Source: Muscardinus avellanarius (Eukaryota; Chordata; Mammalia; Rodentia; Gliridae). Taken from it: DNA of 64,000 nt. The position numbers and the translations under genes are program-made. The stretch lies in assembly GCA_963383645.1 (NCBI GenBank), contig OY726566.1, positions 98,968,302 to 99,032,301 on the forward strand, written 5' to 3'. The notes below the pieces were generated by a model. It ran no database searches, was not told where the DNA came from, and saw only the letters and a list, made by a program, of their open reading frames with translations. Positions 50,497 through 61,300 of this stretch are shown here, in pieces (the first letter of the stretch is position 1; every line of letters begins with the position of its first letter).

Positions 50497-50718
50497 GGCC
50501 GGGTGCAGTGGTGTGCACTTCCAATCTCAATACTTGGGAGGTTGAGAGACAGGAGGATCCCAGGTTCATGACCAGCCTCAGCTACTTAGTGAGGCCCTCT
50601 GTAACTTAGTAAGACCCTGTTTCAAAATAAATAAATAAATAAAAGAATAAAAAATAGGGCTGGGGATGGAACTCAGAGGTAGAATACCCCTGGGTTCCAT
50701 CCCCAACATCGGAAAAAA
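50497..50718 (+). mobile_element. B1-dID SINE (third of three)
   Basis: Sense copy: GGCCGGGTGCAGTGGTGTGC to GGGTTCCATCCCCAACATC. Followed by GCAAAAGTGGCTACC (50724), a diverged form of the same target motif. Confidence 0.93.
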
Positions 50719-50739
50719 AAAATGCAAAAGTGGCTACCA

Positions 50740-51220
50740 TATTGGATGGTGCAAGAATAAAGAGTCATGTTTGTAATGCACTTAAACATTAGAAAGTGTG
50801 TGTGTGTGTACATGACAACAGAAAGAGGGAAAGAGAGTCAGCACACCAAGTGCACGATGAAGCAGCTGGGGCAAGATAACTGCACGCTACCTGGGCAAAG
50901 GGAATGGGTGGCAGTCTTCACGGTACTTTTATTTGTGCGCTTTCCCAGTAAGCAAGAAGTTATTTCCAAATAAAGTATTTGCGAAACATGTAAGGATGAA
51001 TATGCTTATTGATTACCACTGAAACCTGTAGCTAGGGGCTGGCCCAGAAATGCTCAAGGCAGGCCACATTTTGAACAAATGCTCTGGGTCCCAAGGAAGA
51101 CTCTGGCCCCCAGGCACTGCTTGTGCACACCCACCATGTGGCACCCTTCCCAGATGGGCTCTTCTACCCTTGGTCTGCGGTACCCATGAAGGACTTGGTT
51201 ATGATGGCAAGTTCAGGGCA
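50740..51220. other. Intronic DNA, nothing recognised
   Basis: Unique sequence between the SINE triplet and an AT repeat. Confidence 0.4.
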
Positions 51221-51221
51221 G

Positions 51222-51254
51222 ATTATATATAAATATATATATATAAATAAATAT
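51222..51254. repeat. (TA)n-rich microsatellite
   Basis: TA runs with AAATA interruptions, adjoining the tail of an antisense L1 3' end. Confidence 0.85.
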
Positions 51255-51600
51255 ATATATATATAATTTTATTGGTGCATTGTAGTCAAACATCACAATG
51301 GAATACACGACTTGTGAGGATATAAAAGCACACATCATCCAATTAGCCTTTATCCTATCCTCATCCCATTCCCTCACCTTCCCTCGATCCCATGCTTGAT
51401 TTGGTGATTAACTTTGATATGTTTACGTACATCATGCGTTTTAAAGAGATTCCATCTTTCCCCATCCCATCCCCTCTGATTGGTCACTTTAAATGCTCCT
51501 CCATAGGGCCCTTTCTTCAACTAGATTTCCTCCTATTACCCATTTCTTCCTACTTTTTGCACATTAGGGAAAGCATCTGATTTTTTATTTTCTGTGATAT
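51254..51600 (-). mobile_element. L1 3' end, squirrel-type (antisense)
   Basis: Starts TTTTATTGGTGCATTGTAGT, which in sense reads as a 3' end of the TGCACCAATAAAA type, then pyrimidine-rich UTR-like DNA (CCTCATCCCATTCCCTCACC). Similar to other L1 3' ends here; subfamily not verified. Confidence 0.6.
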
Positions 51601-51620
51601 TTCTCTGTGTATGCCGCATT

Positions 51621-52223
51621 GTAAGTTCTGATCCCACTCCTGAAGGCCCCAGCACCGTCCTGGCTACCCAGCAGACTCTGATCCCGGCCTTGCTGGCTCC
51701 AGCACCGGCCTTGCCTCACGGCAGGCTCTGATCCTGGCCTCACTGGCCCCAGCACCGGCCTCACACCTCGGTAGGCTCCAATCCCGGCCTCAGAAGCCCC
51801 AGAACCGGCCTTGCTTCACAGCAGGCTCCGATCCCAGCCTCGGAGGCCCCAGAACCAGCCTTGCCTCACGGCAGGCTCCGATCCTGGCCTCACTGGCCCT
51901 GGCACCGGCCTCACCTCTCGGCAGGCTCTGATCCTGGTCTCATTGGCCCCAGCACCGGCCTAACTCCTCGGCAGGCTCCAATCCTGGTCTCGAAGGCCCC
52001 AACACTGACCTTGCCTCATGGCAGGCTCTGATCCTGGCCTCGCTGGCCCCGGCACCAGCCTCACCCCTCAGCAGGCTCCAATCCCGGCCTTGGAGGCTCC
52101 CGCACCAGCCTTGCCTCACGGCAGGCTCCGATCCTGGCCTTGCTGGCCCTGGCACCAGTCTCACCCCTCGGGAGGCTCTGATCCCAGCCTCTGAGGCACC
52201 AGAAATGGCCTTGCCTCACGGCA
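51621..52223. repeat. 50-bp minisatellite, about 12 units
   Basis: The motif GCAGGCTC(C/T)GATCC recurs at 51671, 51721, 51771, 51821, 51871, 51921, 51971, 52021, 52071, 52121 and 52171: exactly 50 bp each time, without any indel. Units end either TTGCCTCACG (type A) or TCACCCCTCG (type B), mostly alternating. GC-rich with many CpG/TpG differences between units. The frames open through it are by-products of the repeat. Confidence 0.97.
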
Positions 52224-52229
52224 GTTTTT

Positions 52230-52790
52230 AAACAAGCAGGTGTCTTAACATGGAGCTCCAAACTGCAGCTGAGTGTTTTGAAGAGAGCTATGTAACCATC
52301 CTCACTGCCTAATTCCAAAACATCTTCATCCCTCTAAACAGAAGTCGCACACCCACTTACAGTGCCTTCCCCTCGCCCTCCCCACAGCCCCTGGCAACCA
52401 CAGGTCTACTTGGTGTCTTCACGGATTTGCCTGCTCTAGACGCTTCATATAAACGCATCAGACAGCATGTAGACTTATGTGTCTGCCTTTTTTTCATTTA
52501 ACATAGTTTTCAAGTTTCCTGCATCTATAGCATATGTCATTTCATTCCTTTTTATTGCCAAATTCTATTCTACTGAACAGAAAGGGGCCCCTCCACGGGA
52601 CTGAACAGCACATGCTGCTTATCCACAGGCAGTGGGCTCTGGCTGTGGCTGTGCCTCTTGTCCAGGTCCTTGCATACACTTGTCCTCATTCCTCTTGTGT
52701 ATATACCTCGGAACCAGACTGCTGGTTCACCAGGTGACTCTGTGCTGAAACTTTTGAGGAACTGCTACCTGTTGGCCAAAGTGGCCTCAT
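52230..52790 (-). mobile_element. L1M fragment, antisense
   Basis: Antisense L1 in order: CCTAATTCCAAAACATCTTC, CCCCTGGCAACCACAGGTCT, TCATTCCTTTTTATTGCCAA, TTGTGTATATACCTCGGAAC, GAGGAACTGCTACCTG. Diverged and without an intact frame. Confidence 0.85.
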
Positions 52791-52794
52791 GAAG

Positions 52795-53814
52795 TCCCTA
52801 TACCCAGGCGAATCCCACAGAAGATGACTAGTAAGGGCTGACCTTCGGGCATTCAGGAAGATACCTTGGGCACATCCAGGCAGGAGTCAGGGTTTGGTTC
52901 AAGGTGTTTAAGTGAGAGTGAGCCACTTGGTGCCGGCGGCAGGTTTAGCCTCGTACAGTCCCAGGGAGCCAGCCAGCACCTGGTGTGGCTGACGAGCCTG
53001 GCACAATGTACTCGGGTGGCCAAACCAAGAAGCCTCTGTGGGAGGCACAGCTGCGGTAGATGTGGGCAGGCGGTCTCGCGGCCCCCTCGCCAGGGCAGAG
53101 CCATGTGTGCTCCTGGCCAGGGGCCCCGGGAGAATGATTTGCTGCTGCCCCCCAGATGGCGCTCCTAGGACTACCTGCAGAGAGGCTGGCAGGAAGAAAG
53201 CTGGAGGGAGTGAGGGCTGGGAGAAACCAGAGGGCAGTTAGACGAGGAAGGTACCGGAGAGACTTTGCTCCAGGGCCGGTTGCCCGTGAGTCCTGAGAGG
53301 TCACAGGGAGAGAAGGCTGTCCGAGGATGACCCGAGGCCCATGGAGGAGGCCGAGTCACCACCAGGCCAACTAGTGGCTCAGCACTGCGCAAGCATCCCC
53401 TCTGAGCTGGCGGTAAGGTGCCGGGGCTTCGGCTTCCGCCACCAGACTAAATTCCTGGGCAGAAGTATAAAATCCCAAACTACACAAGCAGGCTTTGAGG
53501 CGGGGTGCTGCTGGAATGGTGCAGGAAGGATGACTTCTCAGAGACCAGAGAGCATGAAGTCCCGGAACAGGAGCAGCGAGCACCGCCGGGCTCCCTGCCT
53601 GAGCCCGAGTCCACCCAGCGAGTGCTCCCTTCCTCAGTCCGGGGCTCTGCGCCCCTGCACTTTCCTGCACATCCCTCTTCTCCTTCATCACACTCCCTCG
53701 GCACAAACAGGGCGGGCTTGGCACTATTTTGCTCTTTAAAGAAATGTGCGAATATCAATGCCAACCTCAATATCTTGTAGGGGGGAGGGGGCAGTGGAGA
53801 GGCAGCCGACATAC
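52795..53814. other. Intronic DNA, nothing recognised
   Basis: GC-rich unique sequence with frames open on both strands. No domain or exon was recognised. Confidence 0.4.
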
Positions 53815-53925
53815 GAGTATGTCATTATCAGTATGAATCAGTATGATAGTATCACTATCAGTATGAATTACATTATGATGTGAGACTACATGCACCAATA
53901 AATGCATACAAATAAAAAAGTCATA
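53815..53925 (+). mobile_element. L1 3' end, squirrel-type (sense)
   Basis: ATTACATTATGATGTGAGAC then ACATGCACCAATAAATGCAT and an A-rich tail, the sense counterpart of the antisense end at 51254. Short and truncated. Confidence 0.5.
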
Positions 53926-54458
53926 TTCCAAAGAGAAAGTGCTACCTACTCACTAACGACCCGTGGGGTAGAGTAGAGAGGGGAAGCTGGCAGCTCCCGA
54001 TAATGTAAGTGTCCATCTGGCCGCAGTTCACCCCCACTCCGGCACCTTCACTTCCCCCCAACCAGTGATGTTTAGCAGCTCAGTTCGGCTCTGGGTTTCC
54101 ACAGGTGAGCGCCGCTGTCTCATACGCCCCGTTCTCTCAGTCACCACTCAATAAACATCCATGTGAACATCCTTCCTAGGTTCTTGGTGTCTGGAATGTG
54201 CTCAGCCTTTTAAAATTAGACAACTGAGCCCAGACCCAGGTGTGACAACAAGAGTCTGAGGAAACAAAGATAAGAAAGCAGCCTCGATGCCTCCACCACC
54301 CCCTTACCCCGTCCACACCGCCGCACCCCATCCACAGGACCCAGGGACTCCTGGCTGCGCTGCCCAAGGCCACCAGCTGGCAAAACGATGGGCCCGGGAT
54401 TCAAATGCACGGTCAGGGACTCCAAAGCCTGTGCTTTTTGTTTATGATAAGCACTTTT
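53926..54458. other. Intronic DNA with a possible antisense MIR fragment
   Basis: Around 54355-54430, GCTGCGCTGCCCAAGGCCAC and GGATTCAAATGCACGGTCAG hint at antisense MIR. Otherwise unrecognised. Confidence 0.35.
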
Positions 54459-54474
54459 AAAATCATGGTCCTTG

Positions 54475-54582
54475 CTGGGCGTGGTGGCGCACGCTTGTAA
54501 TCCCTGCACGTGGGAGGCGGAGACAGGAGGATCGCGCTGGTTTCCAGGAACCCCAGTACCACACACACACACACACACACAG
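54475..54582 (+). mobile_element. Internally deleted B1-dID SINE with target-site duplication
   Basis: Sense: the left B1 half (GCTGGGCGTGGTGGCGCACG to AGACAGGAGGATCGCGC) joins directly to the extreme end (GGTTTCCAGGAACCCCAGTA) and a CA tail. The middle, about 100 bp, is missing. AAAATCATGGTCCTTG (54459-54474) and AAAATCATGGTTCTTTG (54584-54600) flank it. Confidence 0.92.
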
Positions 54583-54600
54583 AAAAATCATGGTTCTTTG

Positions 54601-55080
54601 TTCAAGCCTGATATGGACAGTGAAGTACAAGGTCGAAAATTAAGTTTCAAGTCTGGTTTTGTGTTGACTCTGCTCGAGCCCCTGAGGTTCTGACCACAGG
54701 CTTCCTCATCTGTACAGGAGGCACACTGCACGGGGCCTGCTTGGTGTCCAGTGGCGTGCTAATACTTTGGAAACAGAAGGAGAATTGAGACCAAACAGTT
54801 TCAGAAATGCTGGGTTAAATCTAATTAATCTTTTTTTTTCAATGATGAGTCTTCTCAGAGCCTTTAATATAGTAGTGCACACTATAAACAACCAAGAAGG
54901 CCATATCATGTACTTTATGACCCAAATTTCTTTATCAAAGGAAGACTTTTTTTCAAACAAAGTATTTAATACTTTTTTTCAAGCACAGGAGGTTGGAAAA
55001 CAATGGAGTGGATGATCCTCAAGAAATCTTCTAGCTCTAACACTGAGTAATTTTCTGACCTCTACCTATATAGCAACTTT
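54601..55080. other. Intronic DNA, nothing recognised
   Basis: AT-rich in its second half; unique. Confidence 0.4.
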
Positions 55081-55285
55081 TTTTTTTTTTTCCCAGTACT
55101 GGAGATTGAACCCAGGAGCATTCTACCTCCAAGATATAACCTATTTTTCATTCTTTATTTTGAAACAGGGTCTCATTAGGTTGCAGAGGGCCTCCATAAG
55201 AAGTCATGACTGGCCTCGAACCTGTGATCCTCTTGTCTTAGCCTCCCAAGTACTGGAATTACAAGCATGTGGCACTAGGCCCAGC
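55081..55285 (-). mobile_element. B1-dID SINE
   Basis: Antisense copy: CCCAGTACTGGAGATTGAAC, AGCATTCTACCTCCAAGATA, GAAACAGGGTCTCATTAGG, end GTGGCACTAGGCCCAGC. Flanked by AGCAACTTTT and AGCAATTTTC. Confidence 0.88.
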
Positions 55286-55289
55286 TTAG

Positions 55290-56490
55290 ACAGCAATTTT
55301 CTGAGGATGGAATGCACTCTTCTATGAAATAAAGAAAATAGCAGCCAGATAGAGGCAGGCTAGAATGTTCAGAGAAGCCAGAGAAGGCTGGGATGGTTCC
55401 ACTGTGGGCTGCTGTTCCTGTCAAGGCTGTGCACATCTTGCAGGCATCTTCTATCCTTTTAAAATAAGTAAGCACCGTCCAATGCAATGGGGCTGGCTCT
55501 GTCCTCCAAAGCAGATTTTCTGGGCACTGAAGAGATTTTAAGTTGTCTTAACTGACCAAAGAGGAGGAATCAATAACATCTGTCCACGACCTATGAAATT
55601 CATATCCAAGAAAATGCCACGTCTTCAGGGCAGGGCTGCAGCCCAGCAGCTTCACAAATTGGCAGGGATGGCTCTCTGGAGGCCGGTCCAGGCGGCTGCC
55701 AAGGCCTTTGCTTCTCTATAGACACCCTTTCCCCAGTAGGCATGAAGAGGCCCAAACCTCAGAGATCCTGAAAGGCTTCCGGAAAGGGCGACAATCCCAC
55801 GTGGGCCTTGAGACATGGCTGGATCTGAGCAGCAGGAAGGGGAAGGCTGGCGCTTCAGAGGGAGGGAGGAGGAGGGTGAAGGGAGCAGCAATGCAGGAAG
55901 CAGGTCTGGGGGTGAAGCCCAGGTCCACTATGTAGCTTCGAGGGCTTCTCATATAACTCCCTTCTCTTTAAAACAGACATGTGATTTTTCTTGGTACATT
56001 TTTATATCTGACTTACAATTGCCAGATGACTCTTGTAAAACGTGTTACTCATATTGGCAGTGAAACTGTGAAAAGAAGCCAAAGTCCTCAAAAGTACCTC
56101 TTCGTGGTCCCCAGCCCCAACTTCCAGATACCCACAGAGGAGAATGGGGGACACCCTGGTGCAGCTGCAGCAAGACAGCTGTTAAGTTACCCCCAAAGTC
56201 CTCTATCAGGAAGAAACCAAGATGCAACAACAGTCCGAAGCCATGCATTCGAGCTATAAATTACGTCCAGAACCTAGCTAGCCCTGCTGCTGCACACTCC
56301 AGATCTAGGGTCCAGAATCAGAATGGCTCAGGCTCTATGCTAAGAGGAGCTCTGGACAAAACATGAGGATTCAAGGATTTGAGGCTGGGAATACTGAGGA
56401 TTCAGTGTACAAGACATTAGTTCTAGAGGTCACCTCACGGACTACAGGCTCCTGTGAGAAACCTGGGATTAGGAACACACTGACTGCATA
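55290..56490. other. Intronic DNA, nothing recognised
   Basis: Unique sequence. Short frames on both strands lack recognisable domains. Confidence 0.4.
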
Positions 56491-56492
56491 CC

Positions 56493-56625
56493 TGTTTTAT
56501 TTTGTGCTTTTATCAGTGCACTCTAGTTACACATCATGGTGAGGCTCAAAGTGACACATGAGTACATGCACTCACCACTTGCTACACTTTCTCCTGTATT
56601 CCACCCTGCTCTATTTTAAAAGCCA
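56493..56625 (-). mobile_element. L1 3' end-like fragment (antisense)
   Basis: TTTTATCAGTGCACTCTAGT and TACACATCATGGTGAGGCTC resemble the antisense L1 3' end at 51254. Short and tentative. Confidence 0.4.
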
Positions 56626-56690
56626 AGCATGAGATCCAGACTATATAAAGAACTCTTACAATTCAATATCAAAATGACAAATAGCCACAT

Positions 56691-56894
56691 TTTTTTTTTT
56701 TTTTTTTTTTTGGTGGTACTGGGGTTCCTGGAAGCCCTTCTATCTCCGGGCTACACTCCCAGACCTATTTTTACATTTTTATTTGGAAACAGGGTCTCCT
56801 AAGCCAGCGCGCGCAGCTAGCTTCGAACCTGCGCGATCCTCCTGTCTCTGCCTCCCAAGCGCGGGGATTACAAGCGTGCGCCACCACGCCTGGC
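56691..56894 (-). mobile_element. B1-dID SINE inserted in L1
   Basis: Antisense copy with a T run of over 20, TGGGGTTCCTGGAAGCCCTT, CTCCGGGCTACACTCCCAG, and B1 end CACCACGCCTGGCC. AAATAGCCACATTTTT occurs on both sides (about 56679 and 56895), a clear target-site duplication. The CpG-rich B1 part (AGCGCGCGCAGC) suggests a young copy. Confidence 0.95.
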
Positions 56895-57491
56895 CAAATA
56901 GCCACATTTTTAATTGAGCAGAAGATCTGCATATACATTTCTCCAAAGAAGACACACAAATGGCCACTAAACGCATGCTCATCATCCTCACAGTCATGAA
57001 AGAAATGCAAATCGAACACCACGAGACAGGCAGAAAACTCAAAACTTATGTTCACGCAAAAGCTTTTATACAAATGTTCACAGCAGCATTCTTCATAGCA
57101 GCCAAAAAGTGGAGACAACCCATGTCCATCAGCGAAGAACGGACAAACAAAATGTGGTGCAGTCATACAACAAGATATTATTTGGCAATAAAAGTCAATT
57201 AAGTACTGATGTATGCTACAGCATGGATGAAACTTGAAAGCATTACGCTAAGTAAAAGGAGCTAGACACAAAGGTCCACGGGCTCAATTGATATGAAATG
57301 TCCAGGGCGGGCAAATCCTCAGCAGATTAGTAGTTGCCAGGGACCGGGAGGACAAATGGATGGGAAATAACTGATAATGAGGATGAGATTTCTCTTGAGG
57401 GTGATGAAAACGTTTTGGATTTAGATTGTGGTGACTGACACATAACTGTACAAAGACTAAAAGATTGTATGTTTCAAAGGGGTAAACTTGC

Positions 57492-57681
57492 TCGGCATGG
57501 TATAATCCAGTTTTGGGGAAGTTGAGACTGGAGGATCACAGGTTCGAAGCCAGCCTCAGCAATTTATAGCAAGGCTCTCAGAAACTTAGCAAGAACCTGT
57601 TTCCAAATAAAAAAATAAAATAGGGCTGGAGATGTAGCTTGGACATAGAATGCCCTTGGGTTCAATCCCTAGCATCACAAA
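57492..57681 (+). mobile_element. B1-dID SINE inserted in L1 3' UTR
   Basis: Sense copy: GGCATGGTATAATCCAGTTT, GGTTCGAAGCCAGCCTCAGC, CCTGTTTCCAAATAAAAAAA, GATGTAGCTTGGACATAGAA, TTCAATCCCTAGCATCAC. The L1 tail resumes after it. Confidence 0.9.
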
Positions 57682-57756
57682 CAGAAGGGAAAACTTTATG
57701 ATATGTGAATTTGATCTCGATAAAGCACCTATATTTAAAATATAGGTGCAAGAGTA

Positions 57757-58395
57757 CAGTAGTCCTCCCTTATTTGATGTTTTTTTTTTCTTATCGCAGT
57801 TTCAATTACCTACAGTGTACAAGATGTGAAAATATTAAATGGAAAATTCCATAAATAAAAAATGCACAGTCTTAAGTTGCACGCCACTTGAGTGGCACGA
57901 TGAAATCAAGCCATCCTGCTCTGTCCCTTTGCCAGTGTCCATGCTCTGACCCTTCATCCATGCCGTGTACACTACCTGCCCGTTAGTTACCCAGTAGCCA
58001 TCTCAGGTATCACGACTAAAATGGTATCACCGTGTTTGTGTTCAGCCCTTAAATAGTAGCCCAACAGTACACCACAATGCCTCTGTCATTTACCTCGCTT
58101 CACCTCATCCTGTGGTCCTCTATCATCTCACAGTATCACAGGGAAAATAAAGAACAGTACAATAAGATATTAGAGAGATAGAGAAAGAGATCTCATTCAC
58201 ATAACTTTTATTGTTTTATAATAACAGTATATTGTTATTATTCTATTGTACTGTTGTTATCAATCTCTTATCATGCCTAATTTATAAACTGAATCTTATC
58301 ATAGGTATACAGAGAAAAAAACCAGAGTTATAAATACGGTTTGGCATGGTCTGCAGAGTCAGGCATCCTCTGCAGGTCCTAGAGTGGATCACTAT
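57757..58395 (+). mobile_element. Tigger1/MER2 DNA transposon, internally deleted
   Basis: Starts CAGTAGTCCTCCCTTATTTG after a TA. TTAAATGGAAAATTCCATAA, CCCGTTAGTTACCCAGTAGC, AATAAAGAACAGTACAATAA, CACATAACTTTTATTG and AGGCATCCTCTGCAGGTCCT follow the order of the pogo-family Tigger1/MER2 element. The transposase part is missing, so it is a non-autonomous fossil; the right terminal repeat has decayed. Confidence 0.85.
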
Positions 58396-58399
58396 ACAT

Positions 58400-61300
58400 C
58401 ATCTGTGATGCACATGACATCGGTATCATCACCCATTCACAGGTAGAGACTCTTGTGAGAGCTGATGGGTAGCTACGTGCTGAAGATCCCCTGGAGCCAC
58501 ATGACTGATGGACAGACAGACAGAGTGGACTTAAGCTAGGTTTGCTGGCTCCTGAGGCCACATTCCGTTCACCTCACCATGCTGTTTCTTGCCAAGATGA
58601 TAAGCCAACCAGCAACTGCAGAATGGTTCCTCTGGAAAAGAGATCACTCCAGACAAAGGAACGCTGGCCGGCATAAACTGCTCGTGTTGGAGGTCACATT
58701 AAAGGGCATCTCGCCAAATCCCTTCATTTTCCAAATGAATAAGTAGGGCTTCAAGGCACTGAACTGACCGGCCCAACCAAAGCAGCAAGACTGGTGGGCA
58801 CATTCACCCTCTCCTTTCACAGGAGACAAGCTGGTGCATTGTTCACTGCAATTAGTTAGGAATCAAAAGGTAGATGGAGTTCGCCCCGTTGGGGCATCTG
58901 GGTCAACAGGCATTCACAGACCTTCAAACATGCCAGGCTTGCCTCCAGGACCCAGCTGGAAGATCACTCGGGCCGGTTATAGCTCACATTATTCTGCAGT
59001 TACCCTGAAATTCCTCTTCCAACCCCAGGAGTGCTCTGAAAAGTCCCACCAGGGTGCAACTGTTCCAAGGATCCCTCCGAGCCTTTGAACTACTTAGCAG
59101 GAATAGGGAGTTCTGGATTTAGCACTCAAGTGTGAGGATAAAGGCCAGGGAGACTGAGGAAGACGCTCCCCTCCCCCAGGCTAACGTGACTCTATGGGGA
59201 ACCACGTGGGAAGGGAAGGGAGGCTGAAGTCAAAGCGAGTCACACTAAACCCGGGTCCTGAGCATGCGAACATGGGGGTTTTATTGCCTGCTTGATGTTT
59301 CCCTGGGGATGTCCTCAAACTTAAAATGGCCCTAGTCAAGTTCAATACCCCAATATCCATTCTACAAACCTGCTCCCCCTCGTGCCTCCCCTTTCTCCAA
59401 TGACCCCCTTGCCCTCCCGCAGGGGCCCAGCTGAGTGCCTGAGCTCAGCTTTTACACCTGGTTCCACACCCCTGCTGGCAGGCAGGCTCACTCCCTTGTC
59501 GGCTGGAGCCCTCCTGCTCCTCTGCACCATCACTAGTCGCAGTCTGGACACTGGATGAAGGCTCAGACCTGCTCACTGCTGTGTAAGTCCTTCACTGCTC
59601 GTCACAGCCACGACCACTCACACACAGGAGGAGAGGAGATGGGTGACCTCACAGAAACAGGTGACAGAAAGGACATGAAAGCAACGCCGGAGCCCAGGAG
59701 AGAGGAGCAGATGGGGCTGGGAGTGCTTCCTGCGTGTATCCTGTTGGAACAGAGTGGCACACCGAGACTCCGGGACTACAGGCCGCACCTGCAAATTATT
59801 CATGATTTCCGCGTAGCCCCTCTGAACTCTCCATCTGCTGGAGGCCACTACGGTCAAATCACCACATACACGTGAAAAAACCCATGACCTGTAACTGGGC
59901 CCAGTCATGCCAAGCTGGACACCTGCTGCCCTCCAATTGTGCCCTGGGCACCCCTGTTTGAAGCAAGCTCGGCTCCCTCGCCGCCTGTCCAAGTCAAGGC
60001 CATCCGTCCTTCAGAGACGGGTCGGCAGAGCATCCCTGGTCACCTGGGCCTCCTGGTGTCCTCCCTGAGGCTATCTAAAGGCACAGGCAGTGCTCATTAC
60101 CTATCACCTGGCCTTACTTGGTGCTTTGGTCGCTTTATTTAATTTTGTCTGCCATGAATTGATAAGTTCTTGGAGAAAAGAGTCTGTGCTTCAGTGAGCT
60201 AATATATGTAAATTATGAAGCCTGGAACTGTGCTTGGCACATTGTCAGCACTACGTGAATGGGCATTAGTTACTATTCACTATTATGACTTACTGATGTC
60301 CCCCAAGCCTCCACACACGATGCCACACACCCCATGTCAGCTCCGAATCCACTGAGGCCGACGAGTTTCCCTCCACCCCCACCTCTCTCCTCACACAGAC
60401 ACTCCTGCCCTCAGGACCCAGGAAGCTGGCTGAACATCGCCTCTCTCAGCATCCCTTCTACATGGCCCCCTCTGCTGCCTGGAGTCCAGCCTGCTCCCTC
60501 TAGGAGGCAGACAGGGAGAGGCGGGCCTCTTCCTGACACACAGCATCTCTGCACAACACCCTTGCTGTCTCAGGATTCAGAGAAATTATAAGACTTGATG
60601 AGCTATTTGCTTCTCAGAATGATAACTAAGTAGAGATGGAAAAAGAAGCAATTTTTAAATTATACCGGGCACCGAGCCAAAGCCAGTGGCCATACCATGA
60701 CAACACACTCACTTGCCCAGGACCAGCCAGAACAGTCACGAGGACTTTCTTTTTCGATGTGAAACTGCATCTAACGACGCCTGGCTGGGGCTCCATTTCA
60801 GATCCTGCACTCTCTCCAGACAGCTCTGCGGGTCACAGGTTCCAGGCGGCAGTGGTCTACTCGGAGGGCCGGGGAGGGCGGCAGTTTTGAGAGATGCACT
60901 CTTGGCATTTTATCAGGCACCCGCACAAGAGAGCCTCGTAGAAAGACCTCACGCAGCCTTGCAGCTTTCTGAGAAGGCGATCCGAATCTGGACATCCCCA
61001 CCTCCCTCAGCTGCAGCCAGAGGCCCCTCAGGGAACACTGAGGACCAGCATGTAAAAGCTGAAAGGGAACTTCCCTACCCCCACCACAGCCCCGCTTCCT
61101 CGCTTCTCCAGTCTGTCAACTGACCCCTTCTCCACGGAATACTAAACTACTCTCGGGTCATCTGGGCTTGGAGAGAGAACAGCAAAGCCTGGATAATAAG
61201 CATCTTTGTAGTAAGGCCCCAGAGAATTCTGCTTATGCTGCTTCCTTTTACTCCCACAGAGCCCCCGGAGCTGAGGACAAGACCCCGTGTGGGGCACTGG

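Larger units (their letters stand above)
56625..57750 (+). mobile_element. L1M 3' part, sense, interrupted by two SINEs
   Basis: Sense ORF2 end and 3' UTR: ATAAAGAACTCTTACAATTC, TTCTCCAAAGAAGACACACA, GTTCACAGCAGCATTCTTCA, CATGTCCATCAGCGAAGAAC, AGTTGCCAGGGACCGGGAGG, and the tail motif GAATTTGATCTCGATAAAGC after the second SINE. A residual frame at 56960-57202 still shows the end of the LINE reverse-transcriptase protein but is broken upstream. Confidence 0.9.

Noticed and set aside
51940..52318. Gly/Arg/Pro-rich minus-strand frames
   Set aside because: Produced by the 50-bp repeat, whose unit length shifts frame each copy; not coding.
56960..57202. Frame resembling the C-terminus of a reverse-transcriptase protein
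   Set aside because: Part of a decayed L1 fragment, truncated upstream and split by SINEs; not a working gene.
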